NCBI RefSeq assembly: GCF_028710345.1
Contig: NZ_JAQTUH010000007.1
Coordinates: 1-64,000 of the forward strand
Length of the DNA stretch: 64,000 bases
Direction: 5' to 3'
Source: Sulfuricurvum sp.
GTDB taxonomy: Bacteria; Campylobacterota; Campylobacteria; Campylobacterales; Sulfurimonadaceae
Position 1 is the first letter of the stretch. Every line of letters starts with the position of its first letter. Below are positions 1 through 7,898 of this stretch, one piece after another. Under the pieces are notes generated by a model. The model had not been told where the DNA came from. It was given only the letters and a program-made list of their open reading frames with translations, and did no database searches. The translations under genes were made by a program, and so were the position numbers.

Positions 1-99
1 AAACGGGGCTATGTGGATGAAGCGGCACATTGGCGTTATAGCAGTGCACGAAACTATGAAGGTAAGGAGGGGCTTATCGATGTTGAACGAATGTGGTGA
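1..99 (+). CDS. REP-associated tyrosine transposase (RAYT), C-terminal end only
   Basis: Frame 1 is open from the window edge to TGA at 97-99 and gives 32 residues, with the block HWRYSSARNYEG followed by GLIDV. That block is the typical C-terminus of Y1/IS200-like RAYT transposases, which bind and cleave REP hairpins as single-stranded DNA. The HUH and tyrosine motifs lie upstream, outside the window, so it cannot be told whether the gene is intact. Two REP-like hairpins start 7 bases after the stop, the usual arrangement of a RAYT with its own REPs. An overlapping +2-frame reading (11-217) is not a gene, because it runs through the repeats and encodes the same peptide twice. Confidence 0.75.
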   Translation, partial: KRGYVDEAAHWRYSSARNYEGKEGLIDVERMW

Positions 100-105
100 A
101 CAAAA

Positions 106-207
106 AAAGGTTTCAGATATCAGTATGCATTCCCAACGTGGACGTTGGGAACGAGGAAAGGTTTCAGATATCAGTATGCATTCCCAACGTGGACGTTGGG
201 AACGAGG
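106..207. repeat. Two perfect tandem 51-bp REP-like units
   Basis: Units 106-156 and 157-207 are identical. Each holds a palindrome with arms TTCCCAACGT and ACGTTGGGAA around a GG loop (130-151 and 181-202), followed by CGAGG. They directly follow the RAYT coding end and are likely its cognate REP sequences. Confidence 0.85.
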
Positions 208-281
208 AAGCATCTAAATCTATCAGCAGGGTTGATTTGCGGTGTAATAAAAAGTGAAGATTGAATACATGACCCTAAAAG

Positions 282-330
282 CCTCGCGGGAATGACGAGG
301 GATGGATTCCGTGTCATACACGGAATGAGG
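282..330. repeat. Dispersed palindromic element
   Basis: It contains a perfect 9-bp stem (306-314 with 318-326, loop CAT) and a second stem CCTCG/CGAGG (282-286, 296-300) enclosing GGGAATGACG. The sequence resembles the GTCATTCCC/GGGAATGAC elements at 4.3, 56.9 and 61.1 kb. It lies just downstream of cheV on the minus strand and could end that transcript, but no U-run follows it. Confidence 0.55.
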
Positions 331-340
331 ATAATTACAT

Positions 341-1303
341 TTAACTCTCCAATAAAAGTTGTCGTGCAAGTTCCATTTTACTGATAATCAATGGGATAAT
401 ATTTTCACTTTTAGTTTTATCGATAAAACCATCTGCTCCTAATCCCGCAGCTTCCCGTTTATTATTATCTCCTGTCATGGAACTGTTTACAATAACGGGA
501 ATCGCTTTTGTCAATGGGTTGGCTTTTAGCTGACGAACTACTGTAAATCCAGACATTTCAGGCATCTCTATATCAGTAATAATAGCTGGAATAGAAGAAG
601 GATCTGGATGAGCTTTGACAAAATCCATAAGCTCTTTACCGTTGTTGAAAATTTGATAAGAGAGTTTTGCATTGGCAAAAATTTGACGTAAATGGTGTTG
701 TGCGGTTTTTGAATCTTCCGCGATAAGGACAGTCCCTTTTTTGAGTTTTTCCGGGATCACGATATTTTGGAGATTACTCATAGACATATCAATATTTACC
801 ATTGCTTGAGGTATGACGTCAGCAAGCAACTTCTCATAGTCAAGAACCAAGCATAGACTTCCATCATCAAGTCTTGTATCATTCATCACAAGACCATCAT
901 CACCGAGTCGATAGCTATCGGGTGCATGCAGCTCATTCCAGTTTTTCTTTATAACACGATAAGCAAACATAATGCGAATACCGATAATAATCCCGTTGAA
1001 ATCACAAATCAAGATATTAGAGGCTTTTTTCTTCTCTTTATCAAGTTCTGCACCTAGCCATCGTGGGAGATTGAGGATAGGGATTTGTAATCCACGCAAA
1101 ACAATCGTCCCCTCTAATAAAGGATGAGCTGATGGTATTAGTGTTAGCTGATGGTGTTTTGCTTCAACTACTTCTCGTGTTTTAAAGACATTAATAGCGT
1201 AGTAAGGAGATGTTTCAGCTGCATCTACTTTAAATATTAATAGTTGTACTTCATTGTTTTTTGCCAGATTTGTAGCGCCATCTACGTGTTCTAAAAGAGA
1301 CAT
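341..1303 (-). CDS. cheV: Chemotaxis coupling protein CheV (CheW-receiver fusion)
   Basis: This 320-residue protein has a CheW-like coupling domain (about 15-165), which links chemoreceptors to the CheA kinase, and a C-terminal response-regulator receiver domain (about 190-315). The receiver shows the acidic pair E196/D197, the phosphoacceptor D244 in TDIEMP, and K296. CheV is thought to adjust receptor-kinase coupling according to its phosphorylation; Campylobacterota often carry several copies. The ATG at 1303 follows an AGAGGATC ribosome site. The gene stands alone, divergent from the molybdopterin oxidoreductase gene. Family assignment is firm; which CheV paralogue it is cannot be told. 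Confidence 0.9.
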   Translation of the reverse strand: MSLLEHVDGATNLAKNNEVQLLIFKVDAAETSPYYAINVFKTREVVEAKHHQLTLIPSAHPLLEGTIVLRGLQIPILNLPRWLGAELDKEKKKASNILICDFNGIIIGIRIMFAYRVIKKNWNELHAPDSYRLGDDGLVMNDTRLDDGSLCLVLDYEKLLADVIPQAMVNIDMSMSNLQNIVIPEKLKKGTVLIAEDSKTAQHHLRQIFANAKLSYQIFNNGKELMDFVKAHPDPSSIPAIITDIEMPEMSGFTVVRQLKANPLTKAIPVIVNSSMTGDNNKREAAGLGADGFIDKTKSENIIPLIISKMELARQLLLES

Positions 1304-1407
1304 CTTGATCCTCTTGAGTTTTTCTTGTATTAATCATAGCTTTTTTTTACTAAAAATGTAAGCCTTCCATGGGTAGAATACGAAAATATCGTTTAGAAGA
1401 GGCTTTA

Positions 1408-3147
1408 ATGGAGATGTGTACCGTTTGTCCACTCGATTGTTATGATGCGTGTCGGATTATCATCGATGAAAACGGAGCTCTAAGGGGGGATAAAACACAT
1501 AGTGTTACTCAAGGGTATTTGTGCCCAAACCTCAACCATTTTGACGATACAAAACGGATAACACAACCTCGATTTTTGGGTGAAGAGATCTCTATGGAAA
1601 AAGCGTTAGAGATTTTAGAAGAGAGACTTTCACGTATTGAACCTACACAAACTCTTTTTTATCGAGGGAGTGGAAATATGGGATTGATGCAACGTTCCAT
1701 GGACCATTTTTTTGGATCGATGGGGGCTGTCGGGACGCGTGGATCGTTGTGCGATGGAGCCGGTGAAGCGGGAGTACTTCTTGGTCGTGGGGTAAATTAC
1801 CCTCTCTCTCCTGAGATGGTTGCTAAGGCAGATGTAGTGATTGTGTGGGGGAGAAATCTTCATGCAACCCATTCGCACCTTTTGCCGTTTTTGAAGGGTA
1901 AAAAAATCATTGTCATTGATCCGGTTCAAACAGCTTTAGTAAAAAATGCTGATTTGTATATCCAAATCAAACCGCATTGTGATTTACATTTGGCATTGTT
2001 GTTATCTCGATTTTGTATTATTGAGGGGTTTCAAGACAAAGAGTTTTTAGAGCAATACGGTAGTGGGTATGAAGAGTTTTATGAGCTAACCCAAACGGTT
2101 CGGATCAAGGCAACTTTGGACTCGATTGATGTTACTTTGGGGCAAATCGGCTCACTTTTAGAGATGGTTCAGGGGAAAAAAACTGTTATATTAGTAGGTG
2201 TAGGTGTCCAAAAATATCAAAATGGCTCTGACGTATTACGTGCTATTGACGCTTTTGGGGCTTTGTTAGGATTATTTGGCAAAGAGGGGTGCGGTGTAAG
2301 CTTTTTAGGCTCATCGTTGGAATCGTTGGAACTCCCTTTTCGTTCTATAGCGAAAACAATACCGAAGCCTACGGTTAATTTTTCAAACTATTCTACGGTT
2401 TTTATCCAAGGGGGAAACCCATTGGGTCAAATGCCCAACTCCGTAAAAGTGGGCGAAGAGTTAAGCAAATGTCCATTTAAAGTCTATTTCGGACTCTATG
2501 AGAATGAGACATCTCGTGCGTGTGATTTGATTCTTCCTGCGCAAACCTTTCTCGAAAAAGAGGATGTTCGTGCCTCGTATGGGGATTTTACTCTGCAAAA
2601 AATGGGAAAATTGCGCGAAGCGACATGTGGGATTAGTGAATATGCTCTTGCGAGGAGGTTGTGTGATAAATTTAATCTCCTCATCCCGAGTGAAGAGGAG
2701 TGTTTGGAACTATTGCACCGCCAAATGGAAATGGTCGATGGTGTAGAGATGAAGAGAAATAGACCAAAAATCCCCTATAATGATGGTTTTAAAACAGACT
2801 CGGGTGAGTTCGAATTTATAGACGAGATTGATTTAGGGTTGAGCAGTGAAGAGGGGTATTTTCTTATCACTTCTAAATCATCTAAATCGTTAAATTCACA
2901 ATTTAAACGGATGGAGGGGATATACTTGCATCCAGAGTGTGGATTTCTAAGCGATGAAGATGTTAGAGTCTCTTCCAAAGTAGGTGAATGCAGGATGAGG
3001 GTGCATCATGATGAGCGTCTAAGGCGAGATTGTGCCCTTATCTATTCAGGGACACCTGATGTGAATGTTTTAACTCCCTCACTTATGAGTTACGAGGGTG
3101 AAAATGCAGTTTATCAAGAATATAAAATAAAGGTAGAAAAAATATGA
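1408..3147 (+). CDS. Molybdopterin-dependent oxidoreductase, [4Fe-4S] type
   Basis: This is a DMSO-reductase superfamily protein of 579 residues. The N-terminus has the cluster motif C4-x2-C7-x3-C11 with C39 as fourth ligand, followed by the Mo-bisPGD domains and a C-terminal dinucleotide-binding domain. I chose ATG 1408 because AGAAGAGG lies 5 bases upstream and it puts the Fe-S motif at the N-terminus; an in-frame ATG at 1369 would add 13 unlikely residues. There is no Tat signal, so it is cytoplasmic. A cysteine in GSLCDGAGEA is a possible Mo ligand. The substrate is unknown: formate-dehydrogenase-like and other short MopB enzymes look similar. It overlaps argD by 4 bp. Confidence 0.8.
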   Translation: MEMCTVCPLDCYDACRIIIDENGALRGDKTHSVTQGYLCPNLNHFDDTKRITQPRFLGEEISMEKALEILEERLSRIEPTQTLFYRGSGNMGLMQRSMDHFFGSMGAVGTRGSLCDGAGEAGVLLGRGVNYPLSPEMVAKADVVIVWGRNLHATHSHLLPFLKGKKIIVIDPVQTALVKNADLYIQIKPHCDLHLALLLSRFCIIEGFQDKEFLEQYGSGYEEFYELTQTVRIKATLDSIDVTLGQIGSLLEMVQGKKTVILVGVGVQKYQNGSDVLRAIDAFGALLGLFGKEGCGVSFLGSSLESLELPFRSIAKTIPKPTVNFSNYSTVFIQGGNPLGQMPNSVKVGEELSKCPFKVYFGLYENETSRACDLILPAQTFLEKEDVRASYGDFTLQKMGKLREATCGISEYALARRLCDKFNLLIPSEEECLELLHRQMEMVDGVEMKRNRPKIPYNDGFKTDSGEFEFIDEIDLGLSSEEGYFLITSKSSKSLNSQFKRMEGIYLHPECGFLSDEDVRVSSKVGECRMRVHHDERLRRDCALIYSGTPDVNVLTPSLMSYEGENAVYQEYKIKVEKI

Positions 3148-4319
3148 CAACTAATTTTGAACAGTATGTACTTCCGACATATGGTCGCCAACCCGTCTCT
3201 TTTGTAGAGGGTAAAAATGCCCATTTGATTGACAGTGAGGGGAAAGAGTATATCGATTTTGCTGCTGGCATCGCGGTGTGCAGTGTGGGGCATGGTAATG
3301 AGCGTTTAAATAAAGCGATTTGTGATCAAATTTCTAAAATCACGCATGTATCGAATCTTTATCATATCGAACCGCAAGCCTTGGCAGCTAAAAAGATTGT
3401 AGAGCTGAGCGGATACACGATGAAATGTTTTTTTGGTAACAGCGGTGCCGAAGCAAACGAAGGGGCGATTAAAATTGCTCGCAAATACGGAGAGGTGGAT
3501 GGTGAAGCGAAACGTTATAAAATCATTACCCTAGAACACTCCTTTCATGGACGTACCATTACAGCCCTCAAAGCAACAGGGCAAGAGTCGATGCACAACT
3601 ATTTCGGACCGTTCCCTGATGGATTTGTCTATGCGAAAAATATCGATGAGATAGAGTCGCTTCTCGATGAGCATACGGTGGCGGTAATGATTGAACTGGT
3701 GCAAGGGGAGGGGGGTGTTCAACCACTCGATCGTGCCAAAGTACAAGCATTAGCAACGTTGTTAAAATCACGTAATATTTTGCTCATGGTGGATGAAGTA
3801 CAAACGGGTATTTATCGCACGGGTGAGTTTTTAGCTTCGAATTTGTATGGTATTGAGCCGGATGTGATTACCCTCGCAAAAGGGCTTGGCGGCGGTGTTC
3901 CTATCGGTGTTGTAATGACCAATCGTCTCGATATTTTTGCCCCAGGAGATCACGGTTCGACGTTTGGGGGGAACTATCTCTCCACTGCTGCAGCAAACGA
4001 GGTGCTCGATATTCTCGAAGAGTTAAAAAGCAGTGGTGCGCTCGATGAGACGTTGATCTATTTTGAGAATGCACTGGAGCAGTTTGCCCAAAAACATCCA
4101 GCCATCTTTTTGGCACATGTCGGATTTGGATTGATGCGCGGTTTGCGTGTATGCGATGCGGAGACACTCGGAAAAATTATCAATAGCGCACGTGAAGCGG
4201 GTATTATTGTCCTCAAAGCAGGGCGCAATACCCTCCGCTTCCTCCCGCCACTGACGATTACCAAAGCGGACATTGATGAGGGATTTGAACGTCTCAAAGT
4301 TGCTATGAAAGATTTATAA
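3144..4319 (+). CDS. argD: Acetylornithine aminotransferase
   Basis: This 391-residue class-III PLP aminotransferase converts N-acetylglutamate semialdehyde to N-acetylornithine in arginine synthesis. It has the family blocks FFGNSGAEANEGAIK near residue 95, the PLP-stacking region HSFHGRT, VDEVQTG with the PLP-binding Asp, and the Schiff-base lysine K246 in LAKGLGGGVPIG. The start codon ATGA overlaps the stop of the molybdopterin oxidoreductase. Another arginine gene, argB, lies at 27.5 kb, so the pathway is scattered. A close relative such as GABA or succinylornithine transaminase is possible but less likely. Confidence 0.9.
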   Translation: MTTNFEQYVLPTYGRQPVSFVEGKNAHLIDSEGKEYIDFAAGIAVCSVGHGNERLNKAICDQISKITHVSNLYHIEPQALAAKKIVELSGYTMKCFFGNSGAEANEGAIKIARKYGEVDGEAKRYKIITLEHSFHGRTITALKATGQESMHNYFGPFPDGFVYAKNIDEIESLLDEHTVAVMIELVQGEGGVQPLDRAKVQALATLLKSRNILLMVDEVQTGIYRTGEFLASNLYGIEPDVITLAKGLGGGVPIGVVMTNRLDIFAPGDHGSTFGGNYLSTAAANEVLDILEELKSSGALDETLIYFENALEQFAQKHPAIFLAHVGFGLMRGLRVCDAETLGKIINSAREAGIIVLKAGRNTLRFLPPLTITKADIDEGFERLKVAMKDL

Positions 4320-4323
4320 TTTA

Positions 4324-4399
4324 CGTCATTCCCGCGAAGGCGGGAATCCAGCTATTTTAATATTGGGGATGGATCCCCGGGTCAAGCCCGAGGATGACG
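4324..4399. repeat. Dispersed palindromic element with CGTCAT/ATGACG ends
   Basis: The first half is a perfect 8-bp stem, ATTCCCGC (4328-4335) with GCGGGAAT (4340-4347). The second half is an 8-of-9 stem around TCAAG. The termini CGTCAT and ATGACG are inverted. The first half matches the left arm of the element at 61069 and the second half resembles that element's centre. It lies between argD and the MidA-like gene, and its end sits just before that gene's ribosome site. Confidence 0.75.
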
Positions 4400-4413
4400 A
4401 GGAGAGGTTTTTA

Positions 4414-5406
4414 ATGCTATTTAGCAACTATATGAACGATTGGCTCTACGGAGCCGATGGATATTACGCATCCTATCGCCCTATCGGTAAGAGCGGGGAC
4501 TTTTATACGGCGGTGAGTACTTCCAAATTTTTTGGGGGGACGATAGCAAAACATATCATTGAGCGTATCGATGAGGGGTTTTTATCTCCTGATTCACTGA
4601 TTTGTGAGATTGGTGCTCATCACGGTTATTTGCTCGCCGATATTATCGAGTTTTTACACACCCTTCGTCCAAAGCTTATAATTACTCTTCGCTTTGGGAT
4701 TGTGGAGCGATTTGAGACTCTGCAACAGCAACAAAAAAACTATTTTGAGGACTCTTTTGGAGATGTTATCTGTTTGGAGCATTACTGTGATGTGAGTGAG
4801 ATTCGTGCCTCTTCAGCCTTTTTTATCGCCAATGAGATTTTTGATGCGTTCGCGTGCGAACTCCTCTATCAGGGGAAGATTGCTCGCATAGATAACAATG
4901 GAAAGATTGTTTTTGATAGAGATTCAGCTGAAGTAATCGAACATGCTCATAAATATAAAAAAGATCGTGGGGAAATCGCGATAGGATACGAATCGTTCGC
5001 CCGCTCAATGGCTCAAAGTGTCTCAAAATTTGAGTTTATGAGTTTCGATTACGGTGAGATGGAGGCACGGAGCGATTTTTCAATCCGCGTTTACCAAGAT
5101 CATAAAGTGTATCCCCTTTTTGATGAGGAACTAAACCTCCAACATGCGTATGGAAAAACCGATATCACCTATGATGTTAATTTTGCTCATGTCAAAGAGG
5201 CATTTGAGTCTCAAGGGTTAGTAATGGTGCAGTATGCAACACAACTGGTGGCACTCATAGAGATGGGAATTTTGGATTTATTGGCTATCTTAAAAGAGAA
5301 CGTCACCGATGAAATCTATACCCAAGAGCTCGAAAAAGTAAAAATCCTCATCACCCCATCGCTTATGGGGGAGCGATTTAAAATGATACGCTTTACCCAA
5401 GGATAA
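4414..5406 (+). CDS. SAM-dependent methyltransferase, MidA/NDUFAF7-like (DUF185)
   Basis: This 330-residue protein resembles the MidA family, whose mitochondrial member methylates an arginine of a complex I subunit. Visible blocks are GDFYTAVSTSKFFG near the N-terminus, a SAM-binding-like stretch CEIGAHHGYL (less glycine-rich than usual), and NEIFDAFACELL. The start is ATG 4414 with GGAGAGG 6 bases upstream. A longer in-frame reading from 4363 runs through the palindromic element and encodes the repeat-derived peptide MDPRVKPEDD, so I rejected it. The ankyrin gene follows directly. The target here is unknown. Confidence 0.7.
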   Translation: MLFSNYMNDWLYGADGYYASYRPIGKSGDFYTAVSTSKFFGGTIAKHIIERIDEGFLSPDSLICEIGAHHGYLLADIIEFLHTLRPKLIITLRFGIVERFETLQQQQKNYFEDSFGDVICLEHYCDVSEIRASSAFFIANEIFDAFACELLYQGKIARIDNNGKIVFDRDSAEVIEHAHKYKKDRGEIAIGYESFARSMAQSVSKFEFMSFDYGEMEARSDFSIRVYQDHKVYPLFDEELNLQHAYGKTDITYDVNFAHVKEAFESQGLVMVQYATQLVALIEMGILDLLAILKENVTDEIYTQELEKVKILITPSLMGERFKMIRFTQG

Positions 5407-5919
5407 ATGATGAGATATCTGATAGCACTGATGGTCGCTTGCTCTTTGTACGGCGGTACTTTACATGAGGCTGTTTATGAGGGAGATATTAAAAAAGTCG
5501 AAAAAATTATATTCTCGGGTGTGAAAGTTGATGAGGCAAATCAAGCAGGCTTGAGCGCGCTTCATGTGGCAATCAAGCTCGATGATACAACAATGGCTAA
5601 ATATCTACTCAAACACGGTGCGGATATAAATTTTCAAGATTTAAACGGTAATACTCCACTGATTTTGGCGATTAAAAAGAAAAATTTAGAGTTAAGTACG
5701 TTTGTCGTATTAGCAGGAGCTGATGTCAATCTCGCCAATAATGATGGGATAACCCCACTGCACCAAGCGGCATTTAGCGGTAATGAAAAAGTGGTCGATT
5801 TTTTACTCAAAGCTAGAGCAAACCCCAATGTAAAAAACAACGACGGTGCAACACCGTATGATTTCGCGATTGCCAAGAAAAATTTACAAATAGCACAACT
5901 GATAAAAATGTCAATGTAG
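5407..5919 (+). CDS. Exported ankyrin-repeat protein
   Basis: This 170-residue protein has a short hydrophobic signal peptide (1-17) followed by about four ankyrin repeats. The consensus pieces LSALHVAI, GNTPLILAI, GITPLHQAA and GATPYDFAI mark successive repeats, and the linkers LLKHGADIN and VLAGADVN are typical. Ankyrin repeats mediate protein binding; its periplasmic partner is unknown. It begins right after the methyltransferase stop codon (ATG 5407 or 5410), so the two are probably co-transcribed, with thiS 8 bp downstream. Confidence 0.85.
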   Translation: MMRYLIALMVACSLYGGTLHEAVYEGDIKKVEKIIFSGVKVDEANQAGLSALHVAIKLDDTTMAKYLLKHGADINFQDLNGNTPLILAIKKKNLELSTFVVLAGADVNLANNDGITPLHQAAFSGNEKVVDFLLKARANPNVKNNDGATPYDFAIAKKNLQIAQLIKMSM

Positions 5920-5927
5920 GAGAGAGA

Positions 5928-6128
5928 ATGAAGATAAAAGTAAATGGAGAGCTTAGAGAGATAGCAGAGAACTCATCGATGCTTGATTTGATACGTTCAT
6001 TAGGGGTAGAAGAGAGGGTGATGGCATCTGCTCTAAATATGGAAATAGTAAAGCAAGATGGATGGGCTAGTACTCCCCTCAAAGAGGGAGACGTTATCGA
6101 ACTACTCGATTTTGTTGGGGGTGGGTGA
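5928..6128 (+). CDS. thiS: Sulfur carrier protein ThiS
   Basis: This 66-residue ubiquitin-like sulfur carrier ends in the family's C-terminal Gly tail (DFVGGG). The last glycine is adenylated by ThiF and thiocarboxylated for thiazole synthesis of thiamine. Length and the pattern INGE...NSSMLDLI...VGGG fit ThiS; MoaD would normally be longer. A GGAGAGA ribosome site precedes the ATG. No thiF, thiG or thiH gene lies beside it, so the rest of the pathway must be elsewhere. Confidence 0.85.
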   Translation: MKIKVNGELREIAENSSMLDLIRSLGVEERVMASALNMEIVKQDGWASTPLKEGDVIELLDFVGGG

Positions 6129-6169
6129 CCTACATTGTCTAAAGAGGTGTTTTGTATGTATTTAAAAAC

Positions 6170-6241
6170 TGGATTGCTTCGCTTTGCTCGCAATGACAAA
6201 CCACCGTCACTGCGAGGTTTTGAAAAAACCGTGGCAGTCCA
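6170..6241. repeat. Dispersed palindromic element
   Basis: The element runs from TGGATTGC to GGCAGTCCA, which are near-inverse ends. It contains the segments ATTGC...GCAATGAC and GGTTTT-GAA-AAAACC. It fills the space between the convergent thiS and phnA genes and may act as a transcription barrier. Its GCAATGAC half also appears in the element at 63.87 kb. Confidence 0.6.
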
Positions 6242-6262
6242 TAAGAAGTTTAATTAGAGAAC

Positions 6263-6802
6263 TCAATTACTCTTTTTCATATACTCCGCAACCAAGACGA
6301 TTTGAGTACCGTTAATTTTACCTTCGATGAATTTAGCATCATCGGTGAGGTGGATGTTTTTAACAATCGTTCCACGTTTTGCGGTAAAACCTGCCCCTTT
6401 AACGTCTAAATCTTTGATAAGGGTCACTGTGTCACCCTCAGCTAAAATTGTCCCGTTACTATCACGGTGAACAACGGCACTATCTCCATCGTCATTGGAT
6501 TTTAGCAATCCTTTATCAGCCCATGTTTTGACATCTTCTTCGAGGTACATCATATCGAGTAAATCTTGTGAACCGAGTGCGTGAAGCAATCGGTACGACA
6601 TTACCTGAACAGCAGGGATTTCACTCCACATAGTATCGTTAAGAACGCGCCAGTGGTTGGCATCGAGATTATCGGGATTGGCAATTTGAGTACGGCAGGT
6701 TTCACACAGTGTGAGCGATTGATCGCTACTTCCATCTCCGATATTGAGCAGTTCTAAATTTTCTGTTGAACCGCAGAGTTCACATTGGGTAGTATCGCGC
6801 AT
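6263..6802 (-). CDS. PhnA/YjdM-family zinc-ribbon protein
   Basis: This 179-residue protein has an N-terminal zinc ribbon with C7-x2-C10 and C33-x2-C36, then a helical stretch, then the conserved PhnA C-terminal domain (about 110-179) with the blocks GDTVTLIKDLDVKG and KRGTIVKNI. Despite the name, the family is not established as phosphonate-degrading in organisms lacking a phn operon, and none is visible here. It lies alone, upstream of nothing co-directional, and its downstream end abuts the palindromic element. The biochemical role is unknown. Confidence 0.85.
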   Translation of the reverse strand: MRDTTQCELCGSTENLELLNIGDGSSDQSLTLCETCRTQIANPDNLDANHWRVLNDTMWSEIPAVQVMSYRLLHALGSQDLLDMMYLEEDVKTWADKGLLKSNDDGDSAVVHRDSNGTILAEGDTVTLIKDLDVKGAGFTAKRGTIVKNIHLTDDAKFIEGKINGTQIVLVAEYMKKSN

Positions 6803-6839
6803 AGTTTTCCTTTTAGGTTATAAGTTATGTTCCGTGTTG

Positions 6840-7199
6840 TTAAATTTTAGAAGATGTTTCTAAAGCAACGACAGCAATAGCATAATCGCCATCGTGGGTA
6901 ATGGATACGGAGGTATGAGTGATCTTAAAAGCGTCTTGTACCTTTGGTGTTAAGGTGATTATTGGGGCGCCTTTGGATGACTTTGATAGAATTATATCGT
7001 GAAACCCGCATTCATGTCCAATACCGCATCCCAATGCTTTGGAACATGCCTCTTTGGCAGCCCAAAAACCAGCAGCGGTGCGTGGATTTTTTATAAGTGC
7101 TATTTCATTATCGGATAAAAATTTTGAGAGGGCATGATCGCCGAAACGCTCGATGAGACGTTTCATCCGATCAATTTTGATAAGGTCGATGCCGATCAT
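6840..7199 (-). CDS. acpS: Holo-[acyl-carrier-protein] synthase
   Basis: This 119-residue enzyme transfers 4'-phosphopantetheine from CoA to a serine of acyl carrier protein. The signature [10 protein letters not shown] holds the metal-binding D5, and [12 protein letters not shown] holds the conserved Glu and Lys. The length is standard for AcpS. It lies 6 bp downstream of fliL, an arrangement that suggests co-transcription with that flagellar gene. Confidence 0.93.
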   Translation of the reverse strand: MIGIDLIKIDRMKRLIERFGDHALSKFLSDNEIALIKNPRTAAGFWAAKEACSKALGCGIGHECGFHDIILSKSSKGAPIITLTPKVQDAFKITHTSVSITHDGDYAIAVVALETSSKI

Positions 7200-7205
7200 A
7201 CGCCG

Positions 7206-7793
7206 TTATTGAACAACGAAATCGACGAAATAGACGTTTTTGATTTTACCGTCTTTGGTACGTTGATTGAGTTCCGATACGATTTGCTCTTTCAATGACT
7301 CTTTCCCTTTGACAGTAGAAATCTCTTCGAGTGATTTAGAGGAGAGGATACGGATAATGACATCCCGTAAAACCGGTTTTTTCTTCTCTAATTCAACGGC
7401 TAATTCTTCCCCTTCGAGCTCAAGATTCATCTCAACTTTGAGGTATCGTCGTCCACTCTCAGAGAGGAGATTAACAGTAAAGAGCTCAAGTGGAAACATA
7501 ATCCCAACTTCCGTAGATGGGGTATCAAGCCCACCGCTATTTCCCGTGGATTTACTTTCACCCTCGGTAGCTTTTTTCTCTTCACCTTCATGCGCTGGAG
7601 CTTCCTTTGTTGTTTTAGCCGATTCTCCCTCTGCTTCATGATTTCCCATCATCATAAAAGCGATTACACCACCTATGACGATAATTAAAAATAAAACAAC
7701 AATGATAATAATCAGGAGCAGTTTTCCCGATTTTTTCTTCTCTCCACCCTCTGTGGCTGCCTCTTCTTCGTGCTCTTTTTCTTTATTAGCCAT
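7206..7793 (-). CDS. fliL: Flagellar basal-body protein FliL
   Basis: This 195-residue protein has a charged cytoplasmic tail, one transmembrane helix (about 24-48), an acidic low-complexity periplasmic linker (about 50-85), and the FliL domain (about 95-195) ending in VYFVDFVVQ. FliL surrounds the flagellar stator units and supports torque generation. The start ATG at 7793 is preceded by GGAGCAACGG. It forms a pair with acpS downstream. Confidence 0.9.
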   Translation of the reverse strand: MANKEKEHEEEAATEGGEKKKSGKLLLIIIIVVLFLIIVIGGVIAFMMMGNHEAEGESAKTTKEAPAHEGEEKKATEGESKSTGNSGGLDTPSTEVGIMFPLELFTVNLLSESGRRYLKVEMNLELEGEELAVELEKKKPVLRDVIIRILSSKSLEEISTVKGKESLKEQIVSELNQRTKDGKIKNVYFVDFVVQ

Positions 7794-7898
7794 CCGTTGC
7801 TCCTATCTAAAACAAAATATTTCCTTTATTGTACCTCGAAACCTTTGAAATTTTGGTTGATTTGAGTAAACTTGTGAGATTAAAGTAGGGATAGGTTT

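Noticed and set aside
11-217. A 68-residue reading with a duplicated peptide
   Set aside because: It runs through two copies of a DNA repeat; the better reading is the frame-1 RAYT C-terminus ending at 99.
1369-1407. Upstream start for the molybdopterin oxidoreductase
   Set aside because: The ATG at 1408 has a good ribosome site at 5 bases and places the Fe-S motif at the N-terminus as in relatives.
4363-4413. Upstream start for the MidA-like methyltransferase
   Set aside because: The extra residues are encoded by a dispersed palindromic element and GGAGAGG precedes ATG 4414.
6170-6241. Possible small RNA between thiS and phnA
   Set aside because: The pairing is better explained as a copy of a dispersed palindromic element; no promoter was seen.
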